A stretch of DNA of 64,000 nt, taken from assembly GCA_039720395.1 (NCBI GenBank), contig JBBPBK010000060.1, positions 113,187 to 177,186 on the forward strand. Reading direction: 5' to 3'. Shown one piece after another: positions 10,159 through 20,801 of this stretch (within the stretch, counting starts at the first letter, position 1; each line of letters begins with the position of its first letter). The position numbers were made by a program, and so were the translations under genes. Under the pieces are notes generated by a model, which was not told the DNA's origin, searched no databases, and worked only from the letters and a program-made list of their open reading frames with translations. This DNA comes from Liquidambar formosana (lineage: Eukaryota > Streptophyta > Magnoliopsida > Saxifragales > Altingiaceae).

Positions 10159-13100
10159 ATGGCCGACGAAAGAACTAGTGAGGGGCACTTTGACCTTGAG
10201 GCTTGCCTGAAAGCCATCATGGCCAAGCTTGACCATACCGCCGAGACATCCGATACCGCATTGAAAATGGCTCAAGAGAATCAACAGAAGATGGCGGATC
10301 TTGAACAAAATGGCTCTAAGGCCCATTCCTCGGGTATACCTCATGGGGCTGGCACCGAAGAGGGACCTCAATCCAATGAGAACACCAAGACAAGGGGGGA
10401 AAGTAGCTCGAAACCTGAGGTCACCAACCTAGAAGGGGAAGCCAAGGGGAAAGGTACTAGCAGTGATTCCGTGTTAGCTAGCAAGGTAGAAGCTTTGGAG
10501 AGAACCATAAAAGGGATTCGCAGGGCTGATGACATGGTCGATGTGCGGACTCTATCCCTGTTTCCAACGGCTCGTATTCCACTACAATTCAAGATGCCGG
10601 AGTTAGAAAAGTTCGATGGGACGGGTTGCCCTAAGACTCATTTGAAGATGTACGTGCGAGCTATGCACCCTCGAGGGGCTATTGACGAGCTTTTAGCTCA
10701 AATATTCCATGAAACCTTGGCCACTTCTGCTTTGAAATGGTTCTTATCCTTGGATAAGAATAGAACCCGGACTTGGGAAGACATATGCAATGAGTTTTCA
10801 GAGCACTACAAGTATAACACAGAGGTGGACGTTACTCGAAGGGACCTAGAAACTACCAAGCAAGGGGCTCATGAAACTTTCTCCGCTTACATTACAAGGT
10901 GGAGACAAAAGGCGTCGAGAATGACGGATAGGCCGAATGAGGAGGACCAAATTCAGTTAGTGGTTAAGAACCTGCTGCCCGTGTATCACAAGCACCTATT
11001 TGCCCACTATTTCCCAAATTTCAAAGCTCTCATTGGGGCTGGCACGCAGGTTGAAGATGCTATCAATGATGGGACAATCAAGATTGAGGAAGTGAGGAGT
11101 CGCAAGACAAACTTTACTGGGAAGAACAATGCCGAGGTCAACACCATAACTCAACCAATCCAACCCTTTTCTCTCAATGATGTCAACCCACCTCGCCAAT
11201 TCACTGACCTATTCATGCCACTCGAAAGAGTCCTTGAAAAGCTCATAAGTCGTGACCTATTGAAGCCACTCGACCCAAGACCTCCACCAAATCCCTTACC
11301 CAAGAGCTACAATGAGAATGAGTACTGCAAATACCACCAATCCAAAGGCCATGCCACCAATCGCTGTATTCGCCTTCGCCACCAAGTCCAAGACCTCATT
11401 GACAAGCAAGTCATTTCACCACCAACCCGTCCAAATGTCACTCGTAATCCTCTCCCATCACACAACAACACACCCCCACCTAACACCATAAATGCCATTG
11501 GGGTTGAATCCTCTCGCCCTCGCCATCCCATAAGACAATACACTCCGCTCCCCATGACCTTAACCCGTCTCTTCACCATTTGCCGCAATAACAGCCTTAT
11601 CATGCCACTTCCACCAAAGCCAAGGCCCTCAACCCCTCACCAATATTGCCAATACCATTGTGCACCCGGTCATGACACCGAGGCTTGTTCTATACTAAAG
11701 AAGATCATCCAAGACCTCATTGACCAAAAGGTTTTGTTGTTGCCAAAGAAATCTATCCAACAAGAGCCGAAAGAAAGATATGAAGCAGGGGATCCTCAGG
11801 TTGGCCTATTAGGTGAAGTGTCGGGGAAATTTGATTACTATGTGCTGTACTTAAGCCCAAGTCCGATATCAGATGAGCCGATAGTCCCTTCAGGATGGGA
11901 TGACTTGCCGACAGAGATGGAGAGCATTGACATGATAGAATGGGATGACTTAATGAATGACTCCGAGGAAGTCCATGATATATGGGCTAGTGATGATGAG
12001 CTGGATCATATAACCAGAGGGGGTCGCCATTTCAAGCCTCCCCACCTAGAATCTGAGAATCCGTTGGAAGATTTGGAAGGGCAGAGGCGTCCTAGCTTGC
12101 AAGAAGAAGAGAATGAAGTGCTTAGGCAGCTGAAGAAGACCAATGCCAACATCACTATCTGGGGCTTACTCATGGCCTCGCACAAGCACAGACAGACCGT
12201 GTTGAAACTGCTGAATCAGATACAAGTGCCTGTTGACACATCCCCCGAGGGATTGGTACATTTGGTGAATCCAACTCCCAAGAACTCAACCATCGTGTTC
12301 ACCGATGTAGACCTACCCAAAAGCGGGCCAAGCCATTCTCAAGCTCTCTACGTGACCGTTGACACTATGGGGAAGAGGGTTCCTACCGTCCTTATCGACA
12401 ATGGGTCCGCACTGAATGTATGTCCTCTCCGAACTGCCACTGTTTTGGGTTTGGGACCCACCGATTTCACGCCATCTGGGCAGACTGTAAGAGCTTATGA
12501 CAACACCCGCCGAGAAGTAATAGGGGTAGTTACTTTGCCTCTTATCATGGGACCCACTGAATTTAGGGTAGAATTCCAAGTGTTGGATGTGCCGTCATGT
12601 TTCAACTTGTTGTTGGGCCGACCTTGGATCCATCCTGCTGGGGCTGTGCCATCTTCACTCCATCAAAAGGTGAAGTTTCCTTATGAAGGAGCCATAGTAA
12701 CACTTCAAGGGGACTATGAATTGAAACTCGCAGGTGTGCCTATATGTGAGATACAACCTGAATCAGCAGCGATACCGCTATCTGGGTTTGATTATGTCCA
12801 ATGCATTGAGAAAGAGCTGAATGAATCATCACGCCATTACTCTTCTATAAAGCAGTACATCCCATATACTTTTTATCCAAGTTCCGACCCAGCCGTGGTA
12901 GATAAAAGTTTTGGTGATAGATACTTCACAGAAGGGCCGAATCCTCAAAGTTTGACAAGTTGGTACCACTCTATCCAAGATCTATATGGAAGCTTGAAAG
13001 AGGAAGACTGGGCAGAGAACCTTGATGCAGGGGCTATGACTGAAATGTTTCAAGACATGATCCTCACCATGGAAGACTTGACCATTGAAGAACTCCAGGG

Positions 13101-13212
13101 TTCATCCATTAGCCATGCTACCGTGCCATTCCTGAATTGGTACCTTGAATGTGGTGTCATTGCGGAGATCCATGAAGAAGAAGACCTTGGCCTACCTGAT
13201 AGTAGCTTGTAG
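10159..13212 (+). CDS. gag-pro: Gag-protease polyprotein, element 1 (intact)
   Basis: I place the start at the ATG at 10159. The open frame extends upstream only through a GTG, and the MADE start is shared with the other units. The length is 1017 aa. A retrotransposon Gag core with the TWEDICNEFSEHY and WRQKAS blocks lies around residues 180-290. Two zinc knuckles follow at about residues 390 and 497, each C-x2-H-x4-H-x4-C, with His in place of the usual second Cys. A pepsin-like retroviral-type protease is marked by IDNGSALN (Asp about 747) and the later LLLGRPW block. The C-terminal 120 residues are acidic and end in LPDSSL. The stop overlaps the predicted intron (13209-13379), so splicing would replace it and continue into RT. 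Gag forms the particle and protease processes the polyprotein. Confidence 0.93.
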   Translation: MADERTSEGHFDLEACLKAIMAKLDHTAETSDTALKMAQENQQKMADLEQNGSKAHSSGIPHGAGTEEGPQSNENTKTRGESSSKPEVTNLEGEAKGKGTSSDSVLASKVEALERTIKGIRRADDMVDVRTLSLFPTARIPLQFKMPELEKFDGTGCPKTHLKMYVRAMHPRGAIDELLAQIFHETLATSALKWFLSLDKNRTRTWEDICNEFSEHYKYNTEVDVTRRDLETTKQGAHETFSAYITRWRQKASRMTDRPNEEDQIQLVVKNLLPVYHKHLFAHYFPNFKALIGAGTQVEDAINDGTIKIEEVRSRKTNFTGKNNAEVNTITQPIQPFSLNDVNPPRQFTDLFMPLERVLEKLISRDLLKPLDPRPPPNPLPKSYNENEYCKYHQSKGHATNRCIRLRHQVQDLIDKQVISPPTRPNVTRNPLPSHNNTPPPNTINAIGVESSRPRHPIRQYTPLPMTLTRLFTICRNNSLIMPLPPKPRPSTPHQYCQYHCAPGHDTEACSILKKIIQDLIDQKVLLLPKKSIQQEPKERYEAGDPQVGLLGEVSGKFDYYVLYLSPSPISDEPIVPSGWDDLPTEMESIDMIEWDDLMNDSEEVHDIWASDDELDHITRGGRHFKPPHLESENPLEDLEGQRRPSLQEEENEVLRQLKKTNANITIWGLLMASHKHRQTVLKLLNQIQVPVDTSPEGLVHLVNPTPKNSTIVFTDVDLPKSGPSHSQALYVTVDTMGKRVPTVLIDNGSALNVCPLRTATVLGLGPTDFTPSGQTVRAYDNTRREVIGVVTLPLIMGPTEFRVEFQVLDVPSCFNLLLGRPWIHPAGAVPSSLHQKVKFPYEGAIVTLQGDYELKLAGVPICEIQPESAAIPLSGFDYVQCIEKELNESSRHYSSIKQYIPYTFYPSSDPAVVDKSFGDRYFTEGPNPQSLTSWYHSIQDLYGSLKEEDWAENLDAGAMTEMFQDMILTMEDLTIEELQGSSISHATVPFLNWYLECGVIAEIHEEEDLGLPDSSL

Positions 13213-13379
13213 GTGTCTTAGTTTAGTAATATTTCCCTAATTCAATAAGATGTATCTACTTTACTCACTTTGTGGAGTCATAGTATTGATACAGATTTGT
13301 TTGTTTTCCTTCTTTTTTTTGTGTGTCATTCCTATTATTCCTAGTCAATAAAGTGTGCTTTCTTTCTCTATATATGCAG
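13209..13379 (+). other. Predicted intron between protease and RT, element 1 (171 nt)
   Basis: The donor is TT|GTAGGT, overlapping the gag-pro stop codon. The acceptor is TATATGCAG|T. Splicing removes the stop and joins gag-pro to RT in frame (phase 2). An intron between pro and RT is known for Ogre elements. The same sites and phase occur in the three family B units, where the intron is 178-180 nt. Confidence 0.7.
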
Positions 13380-15742
13380 TGTCTCTTTTCTCTCCTCTAT
13401 GGATATTTATGGCATGGATATAGATCCTAGGAACGATGTCCGCCCGGAGCTCGTTGAGCAAAGGAAAAAGGGCGTCACTGAACCTAATATGGATGAATTG
13501 GAATCAATCAACTTAGGGACGAATGAATTGCCAAGAATAGTTAAAATTGGGAAAACCCTCTCCCCCGTTGAAAAAGAAAAGATGATCTCCCTCTTGAAAG
13601 CCAACATTATGGCTTTTGCATGGTCTTATGAAGACATGCCTGGCATCGACCCCGATATTGTGCAACACTATATCCCCACTAATTCCCTAAAGAAGCCGGT
13701 AAAGCAGAAACTCAGAAGATTAAAACCAGAATGGGCTCTAAAAGTAAAAGAAGAGGTAACTAAACAACTAGACGCGGGTTTCCTCCAAGTTGTGGAGTAC
13801 CCCGAGAGGTTGTCGAATATAGTGCCTGTGCCTAAAAAAGATGGGAAAGTAAGGATGTGTGTCGATTTCCGAGATCTCAACGCCGCGAGCCCTAAGGATG
13901 ACTTTCCTTTACCCCATATCGACGTGTTGGTGGATAGTACAGTGGGACATGCACTCCTCTCCTTCATGGATGGATTCTCCGGGTATAACCAGATAAAGAT
14001 GGCGCCTCAAGACATGGAGAAAACAGCCTTTATCACGCAATGGGGAACGTACTGTTACAAGGTAATGCCTTTTGGCTTAAGAAACGCTGGGGCTACTTAC
14101 CAAAGAGCAGCTACGCCTATTGCATGATATGATCCATAAGGAAGTCGAGGTTTACGTCGATGATATGATCGTGAAGTCCGTGGATAGGAAAGGGCATTTC
14201 AAGGCACTAGAGAAATTCTTAGAGCGAGCAAAAAAGTACAATCTCCGTCTCAACCCACAGAAGTGTGCTTTCGGCGTCACTGCAGGCAAGCTATTGGGGT
14301 TTATGATCACTCAGAGAGGCATCGAAGTGGACCCAGGGAAGATAAAAGCTATTGTGGAGATGGAGCCGCCTAGCACTGAGAAGCAGATCCGGGGTTTTCT
14401 GGGAAGAGTTCAATACATAAGCCGATTCATTGCCAACTTAACCATGGTTTGCGAACCAATCTTCAAATTGCTTAAGAAAGGTGTGCCAAAAGTATGGAAC
14501 AAAGAATGCCAAGAGGCCTTTGAGACCATTAAGAGATACTTGAGCAATCCTCCAATCTTAGTTCCCCCACGGCAAGGTGCGCCGCTTTTGTTATACTTAA
14601 CGGTCACCGAAACCGCGACGGGAGCTTTGTTAGCTCAATATCTCGAAGGGTCTACAAAGGAGAATGCCATCTACTACCTAAGCAAGAAAATGACAGACTA
14701 TGAAGTGAAGTACAATGCAATTGAAAAGGCTTGTGTGGCACTAGTATGGGCGACGCAGAAACTCCGGCACTACATGATGTCCTTCGAAGTGTTCTTGATA
14801 AGTCGCATGGACCCGTTAAAGTACCTGGTAGAAAGGCTGGTATTGTCATTCAGAACTGCTTGATGGTCAATTCTCCTCAACGAATTCGACATCAAGTACG
14901 TGAATCAGAAGTCTATCAAGGGAAGCGTCATCGCAGACTACCTAGCCAGCTGTCCGGTGTCATCATCTGCTCCATTCAACGATCAGTTCCCAGACGAGGA
15001 CGTGCTAGAGATTGGCAGAAAAATTTGGAGAGTATACTTCGATGGGGCAGCCAATAAGAAAGGTTATGGGATAGGAGTCCTGCTGGTCTCACCTGAAGAG
15101 GCATTTACACCGTTGGCGGTCAAGTTGGGGTTCGAAGCTACCAACAACATTGCTGAGTATGAGGCCTGTATCCTAGCACTGGAAGCGGCACTTGAATTGG
15201 GGATCAAAGAATTAGAAGTGTTCGGGGACTCGGCGCTAATCATTTGTCAGATAAAAGGGGAATGGAAAACTCGAGATGAGAAGCTGCTACCCTACCATGC
15301 CTACCTGGAAGCTCTAACCAAGGAGTTCTCAGAGATAGAATTTAACTACCTTTCAAGGAACAAGAACCAGTTCGCCGATGCCTTGGTGACCCTAGCATCC
15401 ATGGTGGAGATACCTGAAGGGGGAAATGTGAAGCCGTTGGTGATAGAATGCCGAGACAAGCCTGTGTACTGTTGTGCAATCCGAGGAGGAGAGGTAAATG
15501 ATGGCCGTCCGTGGTTCCATGACATAAAGAAGTTCATTGAAGAAAGGGAATACCCAGAAGGAGCATCTCGTATCGATAGAAAAACCCTAAGGCGGTTGGC
15601 GAGTCACTATGTACTTTGTGGAGGAAAGCTATATCGGAGATCATACGACGGGATCCACCTGCTGTGTGTCACCGAGGAGGAAGCCGAGCATCTGATTAAA
15701 GAAATCCATGAAGGGACAGGGGCTCCGCACATGAACGGCTAT
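13380..15742 (+). pseudogene. pol: Broken RT-RNase H-integrase region (pol) of element 1
   Basis: The RT palm is recognisable, with a VPKKDGKVRMCVDFRDLN block and catalytic YVDD at 14153-14164. It is followed by the connection/RNase H and a second, archaeal-type RNase H with its YFDGAAN start, and then the beginning of the integrase zinc finger (PHMNGY). Three lesions are seen: a net 2-base loss near 14113-14119 just before YVDD, a TGA at 14861-14863 where family B has an Arg codon, and truncation at 15742 by the inverted LTR. This copy cannot make active pol. Confidence 0.9.
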
Positions 15743-18700
15743 TGTGAACCCTAAAAAAGTTAAGGCCCACGAGGGGTTTTAGGTTTGAAAAAGGAAAAGG
15801 AGTCGCCACCTTATTTTTTAAAGGAAATAAGGAAAACCCTAAAAAACAGTTTTGTTTTAGGAAAACAAAAGATTGACTCCATATTTAAAAATGGAAAGGC
15901 AAATGATCTTTTGGAAACCAGAGAAATCGGGGATTCGGAGGCTAAGTTACGATATGGGAAGGTTATAGGCAAAGCCTATAGGCACCCATATCGCCCTAAA
16001 CGGTCTCTTAATTTAATTGGGCTAAATCAAAGTCTTAATCACACACAAATCAACAGTTATCATCACAGGACAGCATGCATATCATTTATTCATTCATCCA
16101 TATAGTCAAGTAAATCAAAGAAAAACAGAAAAAAGAAAGGGGGAGAGGAGAAAACCTAGGATACTTAGTATCCTAGGGCGGACTTGAACATCACGAAGAG
16201 CGCCTACGTACCATGTATGGAAATACATGGATCAAAGTCCACGTAGTTCGAAAGGGAATAGGGTTATAACCTAATCAAGGCCTATGGTAAACCCTAAGTT
16301 TCCTTTCATGTAAAAACATGGTAAGTTTCCAAAAATGAATGATTCTCGAAAGACTTTTGGTAAAATATGGAATAAAGATGGAAACTTTGATTTAAAAGGC
16401 AATTTTTTTAATGAAAGGATACTATAGAATCTACCATACCCCTCTATTAGGAAACAACCCTAGGGGGGAGAAAGGGAAAGTTTCAAGGAAAGGAAAGAAG
16501 GGTGAATTGGGGCACCCTCACACCCTACTTACCTTAAGCAAAAGCAACCTGTCAAAGTAACCACCCTATTGCATAGGGTAATTACCTTATTTGTAAGATT
16601 TCATCTCACAATAGCCAAAATAACCACCCCACATTGGTGGGGTAGTTGCACCTGTTATACCTGTCAAAGCACCTGCAATTTCCATGCAAAACATACCAAA
16701 AATACCAACCAAGCAAGCTAGATTCCAAACCAAGCCATTATCATGCCCAAACATGGGCTAACACATGCTCAAAATATCATATCAAGGACAAATAACAGAT
16801 CTAGACAGAATTGAAATAAGGTTTAAAATCAACCACAAGTCATGCAACAACATGAATCATAAGCTAACTAAAACCCTAATTCAACCCTACATGCAATGAC
16901 ATGCAAAAAACCCTAGAATCAACTATATGAATGCTAGAAATATCATAGTTATCAAATATGCAGCACATATATATCAACCATGAAGAAAACACAAAGAAAA
17001 ACCCATGCTATATGCTACTTTCCTAATACAAGGATGAATGAAACCCTAGAATCACAATTGTGCTCAAAATCACATAAAATAACTCTAAATCATGCAAAAC
17101 TCATTGTGGACATCATTTTAATCATGCATATTAATCAATAGAAGCATCAACACATGATAAAAACACAAGCTTGCACATGAAATATAGCTATTCTAAGTAA
17201 AAACCTAATTTCAGCACAAGAGAAACCCTAGAATTGCAAACATGCATTAAATCACATGGAACAGCATCCTAGCATACTAAACAGCCCACAAATATTATCC
17301 TAATCATGCATACTAACTAATAGAAGTAGCAAAACACAATAAAAACACAAGCTTCAATATGCAAAAGTGTTATTTCATGTAGAAAACCAATTTCAGCACT
17401 AAGGAAACCCTAAAGTCCCAAACATGCAGTAAATCACATGGAATAGCATCCTAGCATACTAAACAGCCCATGAATATTATCCTAATCATGCATACTAACT
17501 AATAGAAGCAATAAGACATGATAAAGACACAAACTTGAACATGAAATAATGACTATTCCATGTAAAACCCTAGAAAAGACTCTAAAAAACCCTAAAAACA
17601 CAAAGACTCATAAAACCACATAGAATGACATTATATCATGCAAAACCAGCCATAAACAATATCCTAATCATGTATTCTAAGCATTAGAAGCATCAACACA
17701 TGATAAAACAATAAGCTTTTAACATGAAGTAATGCAAAGCTATGCAAGAAACCCTAGTTTGAATGAAAGAGAGAAAGGGGGAGGGGTATACCTTTTGTGG
17801 CTGCTGTAGAGAGTCCTCCTCCTCTTGTGTGCTGCTGGAAACAACCTCCTTCAAGCCTTCAAGCAATGCTCCAGCCTTCCTTCAAGCTTTCTCTCACACT
17901 CTCTCACTCTAAGTTTAGGTTAAACTACCCTAAGGATGGCTGCCATAGCCTCCAAGTCTCACACATGCCTCACACTTCAGGAATTGCCCCCCCTATTGCT
18001 GAAGTATAAGGGGGTATTTATAGGGATTGAGGGAAAACCCTCAATGGTTGGGATTAAAACCCTAGGGATTGATCCAAGGGCTCTTAGAGGTTCCCTTGGG
18101 GCTCAAGTAGGTCAAATAGGGCTGAAATTAGGGTTAAATGGCGGCTAAAGGCGAGCAAATCCGAGGAAATAGGGAAGGAGCCGCGTCAAAGCTCAAAAAA
18201 GGAAAGTGGCTTAGGTGACCACCTGGGGCTGGGCGGCTAGCAGCCTGGGCCCAGGCGGCTAGCCGCCCAGGCCTGGGTGGTCACCCGAGGCCCTGTCAGC
18301 TTCAGCCCAAATTTGACCCCTTCGACTTCCAAATGTGTTTCAGGGCCCAAATGAACTCCGATTTTGACGAAACGAAAGCCAAAACGACCGTGTTTCGAAG
18401 GGGAATGTAATTTGAGTCACTTGAGGGCAAGAAACCCTAGCCATGGATGCATGGTTGGGTCCTACAAAGGTGGTTAACCGCTATGCCTCACCATCGCTTA
18501 GCTTAGGTATGCACATAGGGTCGCACCGAATGCTTTCCAATTCGAAATTCAACCTCCCTAAACACATTTGGGGATGAAATTAAGACCAATCAAGGTCAAA
18601 TGAGTAGTCATAGAGTGAAAATCATGAACCAATTCGGGCTATCCCGAAGTAGGTCTCTTAGCCAACCTGAGCCTTGTTGAGCCATTCTAATCCCGAACCT

Positions 18701-18996
18701 TCAATTCATCGAATTGAACCCACAAATACCTCAAATACAACCATATGAACTCCAATTGGCAACTTGGAGATCATTTCAAGGTCAAATGGAAAGTTTGTGA
18801 TCAAAAAGACGATTATGCCCCTCAAGTCACAAAAGTTCTTATTAACCCTCAAGATCAACTCCAAATCGAACCAAAATTCATACACACCATCCTTAGGACC
18901 CTAGAAACTCAATGCAAAAGACTAGACTCAAAAAGGAAACAAAAAGACACATGCAATGACAAACCCTAGCTAAGGTGGCAAAAATGGGGTGTGACA
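15743..18996 (-). repeat. LTR of element 2 (family B, 3254 bp, inverted)
   Basis: On the minus strand it starts TGTCACACCCC (ending at 18996) and ends AGGGTTCACA (starting at 15743). It carries the GC palindrome (18208-18291), TATAAATA (18015-18022), the AAG|GTAAGT donor (16532) and the two-tier stem-loop (16204-16246). It has one PBS-like TGGCGACTCC near its 3' end but lacks the extra duplicated segment seen in the LTRs at 39122 and 56584. Confidence 0.9.
18208..18291. repeat. GC palindrome module in the element 2 LTR
   Basis: Arms GGTGACCACC and GGTGGTCACC surround two GGCGGCTAG-type half-palindromes. It is the same module as at 36527-36610. On the minus strand it lies about 190 bp upstream of the LTR TATA box. 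Confidence 0.7.
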
Positions 18997-19009
18997 GAAG
19001 CCCCTCATT
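18997..19009 (-). promoter_or_regulatory. Polypurine tract of element 2 (inverted)
   Basis: The minus strand reads AATGAGGGGCTTC directly before the LTR start, identical to the other elements. Confidence 0.65.
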
Positions 19010-20362
19010 GGTGAGCAAGTTTCACTTGCAAGCCAATGACCAAAAGAACAACCCATTTTTGCCCGGGGAATTGATTTCATCAAGACCCACTGGGGAAAAG
19101 AGGGTGAACATATCATTGAATTCTTCGAATTCATCATACACAAGCACAAAGGTACTCCTCATAAGTTCAACAGAACTCCTCTCATACTGTATACCAGTTT
19201 CACTGGGGAACAAGATGAGGTATCCATAGCTTACATCGAACTTCGTTCGACGAAAGGTCTTTTCATGCTATACCAGTGACAACTGGTAAATAATACGAGG
19301 TATCTATAGCTTACACCGAACTTCGTTCGATGAAAGGTCTTCCCATACTGTACCAGTGACAACTGGTGAATAGTATGAGGTATCCATAGCTTACATCGAA
19401 CTTCGTTCGATGAAAGGTCTTCCCATACTACACCAGTGACAACTGGTGAATAATATGAGGTATCCATAGCTTACATCGAACTTCGTTCGATGAAAGGTCT
19501 TCCCATACTACACCAGTGACAACTGGTGAATAATATGAGGTAACACTATGCCGTCAAGGCTATCTCAAAATATGAGAAAGATATATCCTTCTCATATTCA
19601 AACCATCAAGGTTATCATTCAAATATCAAGGTAATCACATAATACGAGAAAGATCACGTCCTTCTCTTGCTTAAGTCAATCAAGGTAAACACATACCACA
19701 GGAAGCCATAAAGGCTATCTCAAAACATGAGAAAGATACATCCTTCTCATATTCCAATCATCAAGGTTATCATTCAAATATCAAGGTAATCACATAACAA
19801 GAGAAAGAGTATGTCCTTCTCTTGCTCAAACCGTCAAGGTTATCACTCAATTGTCAAGGTAATTCACATAACACGAGGAAGGTCACAACCTTCAATCAGG
19901 GTAAACACATACCATGGGAAAGATCGCATCTTTCAAGTCATCAAGGTAGGCATGTAATCATGAGAAAGATTGCATCTTTCTCTCACTAAGTCATCAAGAC
20001 AAAGGTAAGCTTCTACTCACCAACACACAATAAGTTCACCAAGTCATCTCACATGGAGGCTATTCATGCCTCAACTCAAACACCAACTCATATAGGAGAC
20101 ACAATTATCTCATGAAAGCAATCATTCACATGCATATAGGGAAGGTATCTTTATCCCAAATGACAACAAATCATAGTGACATAGGAGGGAATTCATCCCT
20201 AATGATAAAAAATCATATGCATAGAGAGGGTTGTTCAACCCTACTAGCATGCCATACCCGCACAAGGGCCACCAATGCAATCTCTTTCAAATCATTTCAT
20301 GTCAAACAAAGTCAAGATATTTATTCATTTTTCAACTCAAAACAAGCTTGAGATTTCATCTC
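19010..20362 (-). repeat. Hairpin array of element 2 (family B)
   Basis: A dense series of short inverted repeats. Given here on the plus strand: CAAGT/ACTTG, TTGAT/ATCAA, GAATTC/GAATTC, CCAGT/ACTGG and GAGAT/ATCTC, each around a TTC loop (GAA when read on the element's sense strand), and CATCGAAC/GTTCGATG in four 80-bp tandem units between about 19220 and 19540. GAGAAAGAT/ATCTTTCTC with a TGC loop, AGGGTTG/CAACCCT and GAGGC/GCCTC occur further on. No convincing ORF is present. Confidence 0.8.
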
Positions 20363-20429
20363 AAAGAGGGTTCAAGAGCGCGAATAGGCGAGCAAAGGCC
20401 AAACGGGTGCAACGGAGCGAGCAAGGGGG

Positions 20430-20516
20430 GGTGACCACCTGGCTGCTGGTGGCTTGCCGCCCAAGCCCAGGCGGCTTGCCGCCCCATGCTGGGCGGTTAC
20501 CCGAGGCTGGTGCTGC
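20430..20516. repeat. GC palindrome upstream of the element 2 PMD gene
   Basis: Arms GGTGACCACC and GGCGGTTACC enclose GGCTTGCCGCC-type cores. It sits about 290 bp before the PMD ATG at 20802, matching 34041-34120 and 51485-51564. Confidence 0.65.
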
Positions 20517-20801
20517 CCAGTTTGAGGGTTTTTAAACCCTTGACTCCCCATTTGTGCATTCAAGCCTCCAAGCTCGAAAATAGAGAGCTTCTCTCTCTAG
20601 AACTTACTCCATCCTCTCCCAACACTCACAAACATATTCTCAATCAAAGTTTCACTTTCAATTCAAGTTGTGTGCATGAAATAGCATCAAGAACAAGTCA
20701 TTCAACAACAAAAACAAGCATCAATCATCAAGTTGCAAGATCAAATTCATCATCTTTCTTATCAAACCCATCTTTCTCATATACAAGCTCAACCACCAAC
20801 A

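Larger units (their letters stand above)
6472..15742 (+). mobile_element. Element 1: family A Tat/Ogre-like Ty3/gypsy element, 3' part cut off
   Basis: It contains a 5' LTR, PBS, leader, an intact gag-pro, the gag-pro/RT intron and a decayed pol. The sequence stops inside the integrase zinc-finger region, where the end of an inverted family B LTR begins (TGTGAACCC at 15743). The remainder of element 1 is not in the window. If element 2 inserted here, one copy of its target duplication would be GCTAT (15738-15742). Confidence 0.85.
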
